NCBI RefSeq assembly: GCF_014495685.1
Contig: NZ_JACTVI010000071.1
Location: 1-42,947 of the forward strand
Direction: 5' to 3'
DNA from: Streptomyces sp. TRM68367
GTDB taxonomy: Bacteria > Actinomycetota > Actinomycetes > Streptomycetales > Streptomycetaceae
DNA length: 42,947 nucleotides
The notes beneath the pieces are model-generated. The model was not told where the DNA came from and made no database searches. It saw only the letters and a list, made by a program, of their open reading frames with translations. How positions within the stretch are numbered: the stretch's first letter is position 1; the number at the start of each line of letters is the position of its first letter. The position numbers and the translations under genes are program-made. This document shows, one piece after another, positions 32,643-41,021 of this stretch.

Positions 32643-34040
32643 CTACCGCCCCTGCGCGGCGATCATCCCCTTGTACCAGCGGAAGCTGTCCTTCGGCGTG
32701 CGCTCCTGGCTGTCGTAGTCGACCCGCACGATCCCGAACCGCTTGTCGAAGCCGAAGGCCCACTCGAAGTTGTCCAGCAGCGACCACACGTAGTAGCCGC
32801 GGACGTCCACCCCGGCGTCCATGGCGGCGCGCAGCGCTGTCAGGTGGTCGCGCAGGTAGGCGACCCGGTCGGGGTCGTGCACGGCGCCGTCCGCGCTCAC
32901 CTCGTCGTGCTCCGCGGAGCCGTTCTCGGTGATGTGGACCGGCGGCAGGGCGTCGCCGTACTGCTCCTTGAGCCGGACCAGCAGGTCGGTGAAGGTGCCG
33001 GGTGCGACGGGCCAGCCCATTGCGGTGTGCCGGACGCCGGGCAGCCGCACCTCCTCGTAGCGGTTGTCGGTCGCCACGCGCCGCGCAGGGTCGCTCTCGC
33101 GCCAGGGGGCGTCGGCGACGACGATCGGGCGGTAGTAGTTGACGCCGAGGAAGTCCAGCGGCTGGGAGATCAGGGCCAGGTCGCCGTCCCGCCGGAAGTC
33201 CTGTCCGGCGATCAGCTCGCCCCAGGTCTCCTCCTCGGTGGCCGGGTAGCGGCCCGCGAGGATCGGCTCGGTCCACACCAGGTTGTGCTGGGTGTCGGCG
33301 CGCACGACGGCCGCGAGGTCGGCGGGGGAGTCGCTGGCCGGCAGGTTGTGGTCGAGGTTGAGCGTGATGCCCACCTCGCGCACCCCGGCCGCCCGCAGCG
33401 CCGGCACCGCGAGACCGTGGCCGACCAGCAGATGGTGGGCCGCGGCCAGCGCGCCCCGGCCCTCGCGCGCGCCGGGCGCGTGCCGTCCGACGGAGTAGCC
33501 GAGGAAGGCGCTGCACCACGGCTCGTTGAGAGTGATCCAGCGCGGCACCCGGTCGCCCAGGTGCTCCGCCACGACCGCCGCGTACGCGGCGAACCGCTCC
33601 GCGGTCTCCCGCACCCGCCAGCCGCCCCGGTCCTCCAGGGCCTGCGGAAGGTCCCAGTGGTAGAGCGTGGCGGCCGGTTCGATGCCCGCCGCGAGCAGCT
33701 CGTCGACCAGCCGGGAGTAGAAGTCCAGCCCCTTGGGGTTCACCGGACCCGACCCGTCGGGCACGATCCGCGGCCAGGCGATCGAGAAGCGGTACGAGTC
33801 CACGCCCAGGTCCCGCAGCAGCGCCACGTCCTGCGGATAGCGGTGGTAGTGGTCGCAGGCGACGTCACCGGTGTCGCCGTTCGCCACCAGACCGGGGGTG
33901 CGGCTGTAGGTGTCCCAGATCGACGGGCCGCGGCCGTCCTCCCGCGCCGCGCCCTCGATCTGGTACGAGGCGGTCGCGGCGCCGAAGACGAAGCCGGGCG
34001 GGAACCGGGGAAACTGGGGGAGCTCGGAAGAGTCGACCAT
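32643..34040 (-). CDS. GH1 beta-glucosidase
   Basis: A 465-aa family 1 glycoside hydrolase cleaving terminal beta-glucosides such as cellobiose. FPPGFVFGAATASYQIEGAA at the start is the N-terminal GH1 signature. The acid/base Glu173 is in WITLNEPW and the nucleophile Glu372 in HITENGSAEHD; the substrate-binding region YVWSLLDNFEWAFGFDKRFG is complete. No signal peptide, so it acts inside the cell. The ATG at 34040 has AGGAG eight bases upstream; the ATG at 34076 lies in the preceding permease relic. Upstream on the same strand is the last part of a sugar ABC permease gene, as in cebEFG-bglC operons. Confidence 0.92.
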   Translation of the reverse strand: MVDSSELPQFPRFPPGFVFGAATASYQIEGAAREDGRGPSIWDTYSRTPGLVANGDTGDVACDHYHRYPQDVALLRDLGVDSYRFSIAWPRIVPDGSGPVNPKGLDFYSRLVDELLAAGIEPAATLYHWDLPQALEDRGGWRVRETAERFAAYAAVVAEHLGDRVPRWITLNEPWCSAFLGYSVGRHAPGAREGRGALAAAHHLLVGHGLAVPALRAAGVREVGITLNLDHNLPASDSPADLAAVVRADTQHNLVWTEPILAGRYPATEEETWGELIAGQDFRRDGDLALISQPLDFLGVNYYRPIVVADAPWRESDPARRVATDNRYEEVRLPGVRHTAMGWPVAPGTFTDLLVRLKEQYGDALPPVHITENGSAEHDEVSADGAVHDPDRVAYLRDHLTALRAAMDAGVDVRGYYVWSLLDNFEWAFGFDKRFGIVRVDYDSQERTPKDSFRWYKGMIAAQGR

Positions 34041-34072
34041 GTGCGGGGCTCCTGAGGTCACTTGACGTGTAT

Positions 34073-34215
34073 TCACTTGACGGATCCGCCGGTGATCGCG
34101 GCGGCGATGTACTTCTGGGCGAGGACGAGGAGGACGCGGCCGGGATCGCGGACAGCACGGATGCCGCCATCACCGAGCCCCAGTCGCCCACGTGCGCGCC
34201 GATGTCGTACGGCCA
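34073..34215 (-). pseudogene. 3' stub of a carbohydrate ABC transporter permease (MalG/CebG-like)
   Basis: Minus-strand pieces IGAHVGDWGSVMAASVLSAI and, after a one-base shift, LLVLAQKYIAAAITGGSVK with a stop at 34073 form the extreme C-terminus of MalG-type sugar permeases (pattern W.xVMAAsxlaxxPvxxlfllaQryixxGlt.GavK). Everything upstream is missing, and the DNA joins unrelated sequence around 34215. The stub ends 33 bp before the beta-glucosidase start, the normal operon order. Confidence 0.75.
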
Positions 34216-34334
34216 CCCCGGGCGCTGAAGGGCGGCCGTACGGCGGTGACCACGCCGGTCTCCGTCTGGCCATCGGGCACCGACTCGCGCGGCCGATCCG
34301 CGCATCCCACGGCCGGGCACGCTGACCGGACCGT

Positions 34335-34760
34335 CAACAACACCTGCCGCGACATCCTCGCCATCGCGGCGGCCATGCTGGACGGCGAACTCGCCTACCG
34401 CAAGGGTGATCACGACGAGGCCTTCGCCGCCCTGCAGAGGTCGATCGAACTCGACGACAGCCTTCCCTACGACGAGCCCTGGGGCTGCATGCAGCCCACC
34501 CGCCACGCCTACGGCGCCCTGCTGCTGGAACAGGGCCGCGTCGAGGAGGCCGAGGCGGTCTACCGGGCGGACCTCGGTCTCGACGACACGTTGCCCCGCC
34601 CTCTCCAGCACCCGGGCAACGTCTGGGCGTTGCACGGATTCCACGAGTGCGTGACCCGGCTCGGGAGGACCGGCGAGGCCGCCATCGTGGCCCAACAGCT
34701 CAAACTGGCCGCCGCGTCGGCCGACGTACCCATTCACGCGTCTTGCTTCTGCCGCCTGCG
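34335..34760 (+). pseudogene. C-terminal stub of a TPR protein
   Basis: The plus frame reads NTCRDILAIAAAMLDGELAY, KGDHDEAFAALQRSIELDDS, PWGCMQPTRHAYGALLLEQG, EEAEAVYRADLGL and HPGNVWALHGFHECVTRLG. These are two or three tetratricopeptide units and a conserved Streptomyces C-terminus (PIHASCFCRL). The N-terminal part is absent; there is no start codon with a ribosome-binding site. The 3' end runs into a hexanucleotide repeat, and the frame then reads through antisense of the next gene, so the natural stop is also lost. Confidence 0.7.
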
Positions 34761-34764
34761 GCCG

Positions 34765-34798
34765 ACTGCCACTGCCACTGCCACTGCCACTGCCACTG
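34765..34798. repeat. Hexanucleotide tandem repeat (ACTGCC)5
   Basis: Five exact ACTGCC units plus a partial sixth, replacing the stop region of the TPR stub. In that frame it encodes Thr-Ala repeats. Such a short exact array is a likely slippage site. Confidence 0.85.
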
Positions 34799-34820
34799 AG
34801 GCGCACAGACGACCGGTCAG

Positions 34821-35495
34821 TCATCCCTCACGCCGGCAGTACAGGTACAGATGGGGCTCGGGCTCGGCCTGCGGGTGGGGAGCCGTGAACATCACGTCCT
34901 CCTGTGCCACCACTGTCAGCCCGGCCCCGCTCACCATCGCGACGAAGTCCTCGGCGGCGAAGCTGGTCACCCGTACCGGCTGCCCCATAAAGACACCCTC
35001 GACGTCCTCCCAGTCCACAGACACCGTGGCGAAGACGACATGACCCCCGGGCCGCACCGCCCGTGCCAGCCGCCGCACGAGATCGGTCTGCTCCCGCCGC
35101 GACATCTGCAGCAGCGAGAAAAACGCGCACGCCGCGTCGAAGGCCCCGTCGTCGAGCGGCACTTCGCGGATGTCGAAACAGGCGAAGGAGGCCTCCGGCA
35201 CCTGCCGCCGGGCGAGCTCCACCATGACGGGGGAGACGTCGATCCCCGTCACGTCGTGCCCGGCTGCGGCAAGCGTGGCCGCCGTCGGCCGCCCCGTCCC
35301 GCTGCCCACGTCCAGCACCCGGCTGCCCTGCCAGAGCCGGCCGAGCAGCCAGTCCAGCGACGCCCGGTGCGCCTCGGATCCGCCGAACGCCTTCTCGTAC
35401 TCCGCGCCCAACGCGTCGAACGCCTCGGCCGCCGGCGCCCTGCGCGTCTCGTGGCCCACGATGCACCCCCGTTCCCGCAGTCCGGTCACGGTCAT
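34821..35495 (-). CDS. Class I SAM-dependent methyltransferase
   Basis: A 224-aa Rossmann methyltransferase. Motif I: VLDVGSGTGRPTAATLA. Then HDVTGIDVSPVMVELARRQV (acidic loop binding the ribose), FDIREVPLDDGAFDAACAFF (motif II) and AVRPGGHVVFATVSVDWED (motif III). The early AFDALGAEYEKAFGGS segment resembles small-molecule methyltransferases of actinomycetes. The ATG at 35495 has GGGTGGAA upstream; the start at 35600 is not supported. Not of the protein-isoaspartate type. It lies 138 bp downstream of the P450 gene on the same strand, so the two may act together, but no shared pathway is evident. Confidence 0.9.
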   Translation of the reverse strand: MTVTGLRERGCIVGHETRRAPAAEAFDALGAEYEKAFGGSEAHRASLDWLLGRLWQGSRVLDVGSGTGRPTAATLAAAGHDVTGIDVSPVMVELARRQVPEASFACFDIREVPLDDGAFDAACAFFSLLQMSRREQTDLVRRLARAVRPGGHVVFATVSVDWEDVEGVFMGQPVRVTSFAAEDFVAMVSGAGLTVVAQEDVMFTAPHPQAEPEPHLYLYCRREG

Positions 35496-35633
35496 CGTTC
35501 CACCCTGCCCAGCGCCCCACAACGACCCCTCCGCGACACCGAGTCCGCGCCCGGCCGCCCCCTTCCGACTGCTGCGGGCAGAAGCCGAAGGGAGGCTCAC
35601 TTCCGCGGGGTCTGTCGCCGCCGCGCGGACAGT

Positions 35634-37112
35634 TCAGCCGCTGGGCGTCGGGCTTGCGGCGCCGGGGTCGCGACGCGCCGTGCCGATGCCTGCCGAATCC
35701 CTGGACGCGGTTTGTCGGCGGAAGGACATGGTGAGTTGGTCGGGTTTGACGGTGACGACGGCCTGCGGGCGTGGTGACCGCGAGGTGAGAGTGAAGGCGG
35801 GCCAGGTGCGCAGGATCGTCGCGAGGATGATCTGCAGTTCGGTCCAGGCGAAGTTCTCGCCGATGCACTTGCGGCGCCCGTCGCCGAAGGCGAGGAAGGA
35901 ACCGCGTGTGGCGGCGATGGATTCGGGCGTCCAGCGGTCCGGGTCGAAGACGTCGGGATGGTCGAAGACATCCGGGTCGTGCTGGTGCAGGTACGGACTC
36001 CAGACGACGTCGGCGCCCTGCGGTATCCGGTGGCCGCCGAGGTCGATGTCGCGGGTGGCGGTCCGGGTGACCAGCCAGGCCGGCCCGTACTTGCGGATGG
36101 CCTCCTGCAGCACCCGGCGCGCGAAGGTGAGCTGATCGAGGTCGGTATGGCGCAGGGGCCGGTCCTGACAGACCGCGGCGAGCTCCTCCCGCAGCCGCTG
36201 TTCGACCTGTGGGTTGCGGGTGATCTCGTACAGCGTCCAGGCGAGCGTGGTGCCCGTGGTTTCGATGGCGCCGGTGAGCAGGGTAATGGCTTCGTCCTGC
36301 AACTGCTGGCGGGTCAGGGGGTCCTCGGCGGTCAGCAGGGTGTCGAACAGTCCGGTCTGCGCCTGGGATGTCGCGGCCGCATGGGGACACCCGGCGGCGA
36401 CCGCAGGCGTATCGGCCTCGGTGGCGGAGCTGTCGCCCCCGGTTCGCTCGGCACGGTGGTCGATGGCCTGGTCGATGAGCGCGCGCAGGCGGGCGACACG
36501 TTCGGCATGGGCGCGGTTGGCGGGCAGGGGAAGCCGGGTGATCCAGGGCGGCAGGATCGTCTGCCGGATGGTCCCCTTCATGATCGCCGGCATCAGCGAG
36601 ATGAACTCGCCGGCCAGATGCTCGGGCAGGTCCGCACCGAACAGCGCGGTGAGGAAGGCCGCGAGGGTGACCTCGTTCATGTCGGCGTACACGTCGCGCT
36701 GTTGCCCCTCGGGCCAGGTCGCGACCATGGACCGCACCTGCTCGACCATCGCGTCGCCCCGCTCGGCGATGTGCGCCTTGTTGAACATGGGCTGCATCAG
36801 CCGCCGGTTGCGCAGATGCGCGTCGCCGTCGGCGATCGTCGCGAGCCCGTCACCGAAGAAGAGACGCAACGCGTCGATGATGCGGCCGCCCTTGGCGAAG
36901 TGCGCGGCGTCGGTGACCAGGACCTTGCGGGTGAGCGCGGGTTCGGTGACCACGTAGGCGGGCGTGGGCCCGATACGTATGCGGACGACGCTGCCGTGAT
37001 CCCGCAGCGAGGTAATGAACTCCAGGGGACTACGGGCGAGTTGAAGTCCATGCCCGATCAGGGGCAGTCCGTTGGGGGCAGTGGGGGTGGGCGGCGTCGC
37101 GGGAGCGCTCAT
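35634..37112 (-). CDS. Cytochrome P450
   Basis: A 492-aa monooxygenase. Visible features: I-helix oxygen-binding segment LLTGAIETTGTTLAW, ExxR in QEAIRKYGPAW, PERF-like FDPDRW, and heme loop FLAFGDGRRKCIGENFAW with the iron-ligating Cys416. No membrane anchor. The early part (GLPLIGHGLQLARSPLEFIT) and the heme loop with RKCIG resemble the class containing pentalenene oxygenases and fatty-acid hydroxylases more than CYP105/107, but this is by eye. There is a Pro/Ser-rich extension after the usual end. Electrons could come from FprA. No terpene cyclase or polyketide gene is nearby, so the substrate is unknown. The start at 37112 has GGAG nine bases upstream. Confidence 0.9.
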   Translation of the reverse strand: MSAPATPPTPTAPNGLPLIGHGLQLARSPLEFITSLRDHGSVVRIRIGPTPAYVVTEPALTRKVLVTDAAHFAKGGRIIDALRLFFGDGLATIADGDAHLRNRRLMQPMFNKAHIAERGDAMVEQVRSMVATWPEGQQRDVYADMNEVTLAAFLTALFGADLPEHLAGEFISLMPAIMKGTIRQTILPPWITRLPLPANRAHAERVARLRALIDQAIDHRAERTGGDSSATEADTPAVAAGCPHAAATSQAQTGLFDTLLTAEDPLTRQQLQDEAITLLTGAIETTGTTLAWTLYEITRNPQVEQRLREELAAVCQDRPLRHTDLDQLTFARRVLQEAIRKYGPAWLVTRTATRDIDLGGHRIPQGADVVWSPYLHQHDPDVFDHPDVFDPDRWTPESIAATRGSFLAFGDGRRKCIGENFAWTELQIILATILRTWPAFTLTSRSPRPQAVVTVKPDQLTMSFRRQTASRDSAGIGTARRDPGAASPTPSG

Positions 37113-37340
37113 GGAGGTCCACTCCTTGTGGGGGACGTGGTCAAACGCCCCATGCATGCCCATGTCACAGCTGTGGGATGCGGGGCGACAGTGATCTGTG
37201 GATCACATTCGCCGCGGCCGAGTGGGCCGCGTTTCCGCAACGGCGGTCGGCTGATCCCACGTTGACTGCGCAGCGGCCCGAACCGGCTTTCGGGCAGGTC
37301 TTCAGGGTGTGTGAGCCAGTAGCGGGCGCCAGCCCCCGCA

Positions 37341-37680
37341 TCAGCCGGGTATCAACACCCGGTAGTCGTCAGCCAAACCGCGGAAGAAGAGATGTGCCCG
37401 GCCCGCACCGTCGCGCCAGATGACCCGGCGGGGCGGACCGAACCCGCCGTCGCCCTCGCCCAGGAGGGAGGTGATCCCCCACAACAGGCCGACCGGCAGT
37501 CCCACCGGTCACCACAGCGCCCACCACACCAGGCGGCCCCGATAGCCCCGCAAGGCAGGAACCGTGACCGGCTCCACGGTCCACCGCACCCGGCCGAAGC
37601 GCACAAAGCGGCGACGCCGCAACGTGATCCGCCCGAGCAGCGCGCCGGACGGATCCCCGACACGATAGACGGCAGGGTCC
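37341..37680 (-). pseudogene. C-terminal relic of a hypothetical membrane-associated protein
   Basis: The minus strand gives SGALLGRITLRRRRFVRFGR, VRWTVEPVTVPALRGYRG and LVWWALW, then (after a broken codon at 37509) PVGLPVGLLWGITSLLGEGD and GGFGPPRRVIWRDGAG. A further shift gives AHLFFRGLADDYRVLIPG to a stop at 37341. The order is coherent and resembles a Streptomyces protein with a membrane-embedded WWALWxPVGLPVGLL segment. Its N-terminal part is missing and is replaced in frame by a methyltransferase fragment. Confidence 0.5.
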
Positions 37681-38040
37681 CTGCTCAGCCGAAAAACCAG
37701 AAGCCCGCCAGGCCGCAGCGCTTCGTAGGGGCCTCGAAGCGTCTTCTGCCACGACTGCGGATCAACGATGGCCTGGGCGACGTTCCCCGTCATCGTCGCA
37801 AGGTCAACCTGGAGCGGCGGGAGGGCTGTCAGATCACAGCAGATCCAGCGCACCCGCTCGCTGCCCGGTTTGGCCCGAGCGACATCGATGGATGCCTGGA
37901 CGGGATCGACGCCGGCGACCTCGATCCCGCGATCAGCCAGGAGGAGGGCGAACACCCCTGTCCCGCAGCCGATGTCCAGCACTCGATGCGCTCTGAACTC
38001 TTCCGCCGAACGTATGCAGAGCCGGACTTCAGGAGCTACT
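37681..38040 (-). pseudogene. SAM-dependent methyltransferase remnant fused to another relic
   Basis: APEVRLCIRSAEEFRAHRVL leads into DIGCGTGVFALLLADRGIEV (motif I), then VAGVDPVQASIDVARAKPGS, LTALPPLQVDLATMTGNVAQ and LRPGGLLVFRLSRDPA. This is the first two thirds of a class I methyltransferase. After RDPA the sequence changes to an unrelated protein. No start codon with a ribosome-binding site exists at the 5' end, where it meets the tap promoter region. It is a chimeric remnant. Confidence 0.6.
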
Positions 38041-38149
38041 CGGTTTCCGCGTCCCTCATCGTCAACCTTCGACGACGCGCGCGAGATGTACCCCAGTCGT
38101 ACGCAATCCGTACGCTTCGCAAGGTAGGGTATCGACGGGAGGTGCCTTC

Positions 38150-40399
38150 GTGTCCGAGCTGTTCGACCGGATCGATGCGCTGGTCGCGTCGCGAGCCGCG
38201 CTGCCGCCGCCCGCGGAGCGCAAGCGGCTGCGTCAGGCGCACGGCCTGACCCTGGACGAGGTGGCCGAGGCCCTGGGCGTGCGCCGGGCCACGGTGAGCG
38301 GCTGGGAGTCGGGCAAGACCGAGCCACGGCCACCGGAGCGCGAGGCGTACGCGCGGCTGCTGAACAAACTCGCGGAGCTCTACCCCGCCCCCACCAACTC
38401 GACAGCGCCCGCGAAGGACACACCGGCGCCCGAGATGTTCACCGGTACGCCCGCCCCAGTACCGGAAGCGCGGACTGCGGCCGCACCACCACCCTCCGAG
38501 GAGGCGGCCACGGCTGCTCCCGAAAGCACCGAGCCCCGTCCCGCCACGACGCCCATCACCCCAGCGGCCCCGGCCGCCGCATCGCGTCCGGCGCGCACGA
38601 GCACTGCCGGGCCACCGATGACCTCGCGCCGTGCGGGCGAGAAGAAGGCCGCCCCGGCGGCCGGTACCGGCCCGCGTTTCGCCGACGGGCCGCTCGCGGT
38701 CGTCGACGTCGACGTCGACGGCCAGGTTCTCGCGTACTGCGTCGGCGGCCTGGTCCTGGACGTGCCCGCCAAGTCCCTGCGGGCCCTGGTGGAGTGGACG
38801 CTGGGGGAGGCCAGGCTCGGACAGCCGAAGCTCGTCGGGCCGGGCAAGGACGCCGACCCCCTGCTCGTGCTCACCGAGGCCGCGTGTGAGCGCTACGGCC
38901 TGCCGGTCACCCTCACCGACGAAGAGCGCCTTGCGGGGCGGCTGCCGGAGGGCCACAAGATCATCAAGCAACTCGCCCGCGCTGACTGGAAGTTGACGAA
39001 GCGCGGGTTCGGGCCGTGGGCGAGGATCTACCGCCCGGCGCAGGGCTCGGAGCGCTCGTGCGTGCAACTGTGCATCCCGTCGTGGAACGCGCTCGACGCC
39101 CGGCACTGGTCTGACGCCGGGCAGCTGCCGCCGGCGGACCTCGCCAGGCTGCTGGGCACGTACGCGGAGCGGGTGATGACGCCGCGCGGTTCGACCGCGG
39201 TGACCGGCCTGGAGCTGATGACGGCCTTCCATCCGCCGACCCGCGCGTCCGAGCCGGACGAGCACGGCGTCCGGCACAGCGAGCACAACCCCGGCTCGCT
39301 GGGGAAGGACCCGGTCGACCCGGCGCCGTGCGAGGCCCCCGACGGGCACCCGCTGCTCAAGGAACTGCCGCGCTTCCACCAGCGCACCCCGGCTGAGGTC
39401 CTGGTGGAGGAGGCGTACGACTGGGCGCGCCCGCTGACCGACGCCGAATGCGCGACGCGGTTCCTGGTCGGCATCGACGTCAACATGGCCTTCGCCGCCG
39501 GCGCCAACGGCCTGGTCGTCGGCCTCGGCGCACCGGCGCACGTCAACCAGCCGGTGTTCGACCCGAAACTCCCCGGTTCGTGGCTGGTCGACTTGAGTCA
39601 CGTCGACCTGTCCCGGGTGAAGGCCGGCAAGCAGTGGGTGGCGCTGGACGGCGAGCTGCTGCCCAGCCCGTTCACCCCGACCGGGGACCTCCCCGCAGGC
39701 CCGGCCTGGTACGCGACACCGACCGTCGCCTACGCGGTGGAGCTCGGCTACGACGTCGCCCCGGTCGAGGCCTGGGTCCGCTACGACAACAGCCGCTACC
39801 TGGACGCCTGGTACAACCGCCTGCGCGACGCGTACGTCGCCACCATGGCCGACCTCGGCGTGCCCGCCGACCTGGACCCGGCCGACTTCCTCGCGGCGAT
39901 GGACGGCTACCAGGGCCGCGACCCTCAGCTGGCGATCGTGGTGTCCGCGATCAAGGCGACGGTCAAGGGCGGCATCGGCAAGCTGCGCGAGCGTCCGCGT
40001 GGCAGTGGCTGGAAGCCGGGGGAGCCGTGGCCGGCTCTGCGGCGTCCGACGTGGCGGCCGGACATCCGTGCCGCGGTCATCTCCCGCACGCGCGTCAACA
40101 TGCACCGCAAGATCATCAAGCACGCCGCGTTCACCGGCCAGTACCCGGTCGCGATCCTCTCGGACTGTGCAGTGTACGCGGCCGACGGCCCGAGCCCGCT
40201 GGATTTCCTGCCCTACCGGGACGGCAAGCCGCTGCCGGGCGGCTGGCGGCTGGGCGTGAACCCGGGGATGATCAAGCACGAGGGCACCCAGACCGTGCTG
40301 TGGGGCGAGGGCGTGCGCGAGCAGTTCGACGCCCCGGAACTCAACCTCGCCCGGTACATCAAGACCGGCGAGGTCACGAACCAGGACGGCGGGGAGTAG
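38150..40399 (+). CDS. tap: Telomere-associated protein Tap
   Basis: A 749-aa protein. Tap binds the single-stranded 3' telomere overhang of linear Streptomyces replicons and recruits the terminal protein Tpg; primase/polymerase activity has also been reported for it. An XRE helix-turn-helix is at about 22-60 (RLRQAHGLTLDEVAEALGVR, ATVSGWESGKTEPRPPE). A Pro/Ala/Thr-rich linker covers about 80-170. The large C-terminal domain has three spaced motifs resembling family B DNA polymerase A, B and C: VGIDVNMAFAAG (Asp443), IKATVKGGIGKLRERP (Lys602), AILSDCAVYAADG (Asp672). The GTG at 38150 has GGGAGG seven bases upstream. tpg follows six bases after the stop, the standard order. Confidence 0.93.
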   Translation: MSELFDRIDALVASRAALPPPAERKRLRQAHGLTLDEVAEALGVRRATVSGWESGKTEPRPPEREAYARLLNKLAELYPAPTNSTAPAKDTPAPEMFTGTPAPVPEARTAAAPPPSEEAATAAPESTEPRPATTPITPAAPAAASRPARTSTAGPPMTSRRAGEKKAAPAAGTGPRFADGPLAVVDVDVDGQVLAYCVGGLVLDVPAKSLRALVEWTLGEARLGQPKLVGPGKDADPLLVLTEAACERYGLPVTLTDEERLAGRLPEGHKIIKQLARADWKLTKRGFGPWARIYRPAQGSERSCVQLCIPSWNALDARHWSDAGQLPPADLARLLGTYAERVMTPRGSTAVTGLELMTAFHPPTRASEPDEHGVRHSEHNPGSLGKDPVDPAPCEAPDGHPLLKELPRFHQRTPAEVLVEEAYDWARPLTDAECATRFLVGIDVNMAFAAGANGLVVGLGAPAHVNQPVFDPKLPGSWLVDLSHVDLSRVKAGKQWVALDGELLPSPFTPTGDLPAGPAWYATPTVAYAVELGYDVAPVEAWVRYDNSRYLDAWYNRLRDAYVATMADLGVPADLDPADFLAAMDGYQGRDPQLAIVVSAIKATVKGGIGKLRERPRGSGWKPGEPWPALRRPTWRPDIRAAVISRTRVNMHRKIIKHAAFTGQYPVAILSDCAVYAADGPSPLDFLPYRDGKPLPGGWRLGVNPGMIKHEGTQTVLWGEGVREQFDAPELNLARYIKTGEVTNQDGGE

Positions 40400-40405
40400 C
40401 AGCCG

Positions 40406-40963
40406 ATGAGCGTGTTCGGAAACGGCCTGGACAAGGCGGTGCAGAAGGCGTTCACCCGCCCGGCCCCCCAGAGCGCGGGCGCGCAGATGCGGTATCTGGT
40501 CCGGCAGCTCAAGGGCACGAGGCCGGTCGCCGAACTGCTCGGAGTCTCCCAGCGCCAGGTGGAGCGCTACGTGGCCGGCCAGGCCAAGAAGCCCCGCCCG
40601 GACCTCGCAGCCCGTCTGGAGGCCGAGGTGAAGAGGCGGTGGCAGCCGCAGGTCCGTGCGAGGGCGCGGGTGCGGGCCGCGACCACCGACGGCATCGTCA
40701 TCGACACTCGTGCCCGGATCGGCTACACCGCCCCCGTCGGCACGACCGACGACGCCCGGCTCCGGCACCTGACCGTGGCCCTGCCGCCTCAATACGCCGC
40801 CCGCCTCTTCGATGCCCAGGAGCGCGGCGCCACCGACCAGCAGTTGCAGAACATCGCCGCCGAAGGGCTCAAGCAGGTGTACTTCCAGGACGGCGGCCGC
40901 CGCGCCGGCAACCTGGAGGAAGTCCGCTTCACCGACATCGAGCACCTCGAGTTCGACCTTTAG
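40406..40963 (+). CDS. tpg: Telomere terminal protein Tpg
   Basis: A 185-aa terminal protein, the usual family length. It becomes covalently attached to the 5' ends of the linear replicon and primes filling of the end gap. A helix-turn-helix lies at about 40-75 (VAELLGVSQRQVERYVAGQA, KKPRPDLAARLEAEV), followed by a basic stretch (KRRWQPQVRARARVRAATT). Thr114, the position recalled as the DNA-linked residue in characterised Tpg, is conserved here in APVGTTDDARLRHL. The ribosome-binding site GGGGAG lies within the last codons of tap, so the two are co-expressed. Confidence 0.95.
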   Translation: MSVFGNGLDKAVQKAFTRPAPQSAGAQMRYLVRQLKGTRPVAELLGVSQRQVERYVAGQAKKPRPDLAARLEAEVKRRWQPQVRARARVRAATTDGIVIDTRARIGYTAPVGTTDDARLRHLTVALPPQYAARLFDAQERGATDQQLQNIAAEGLKQVYFQDGGRRAGNLEEVRFTDIEHLEFDL

Positions 40964-41021
40964 ACGTCCGTGGACGCGCTGCTGTGACTGAGAAGTCCTG
41001 TCACGGAACTAGGCTGCTGCA

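Noticed and set aside
38036..40945. A 969-aa open frame antisense to tap and tpg
   Set aside because: Long antisense frames are expected in 70%-plus GC DNA. Its product is low-complexity Arg/Gly/Val-rich with no motif, while tap and tpg on the other strand show clear family signatures.
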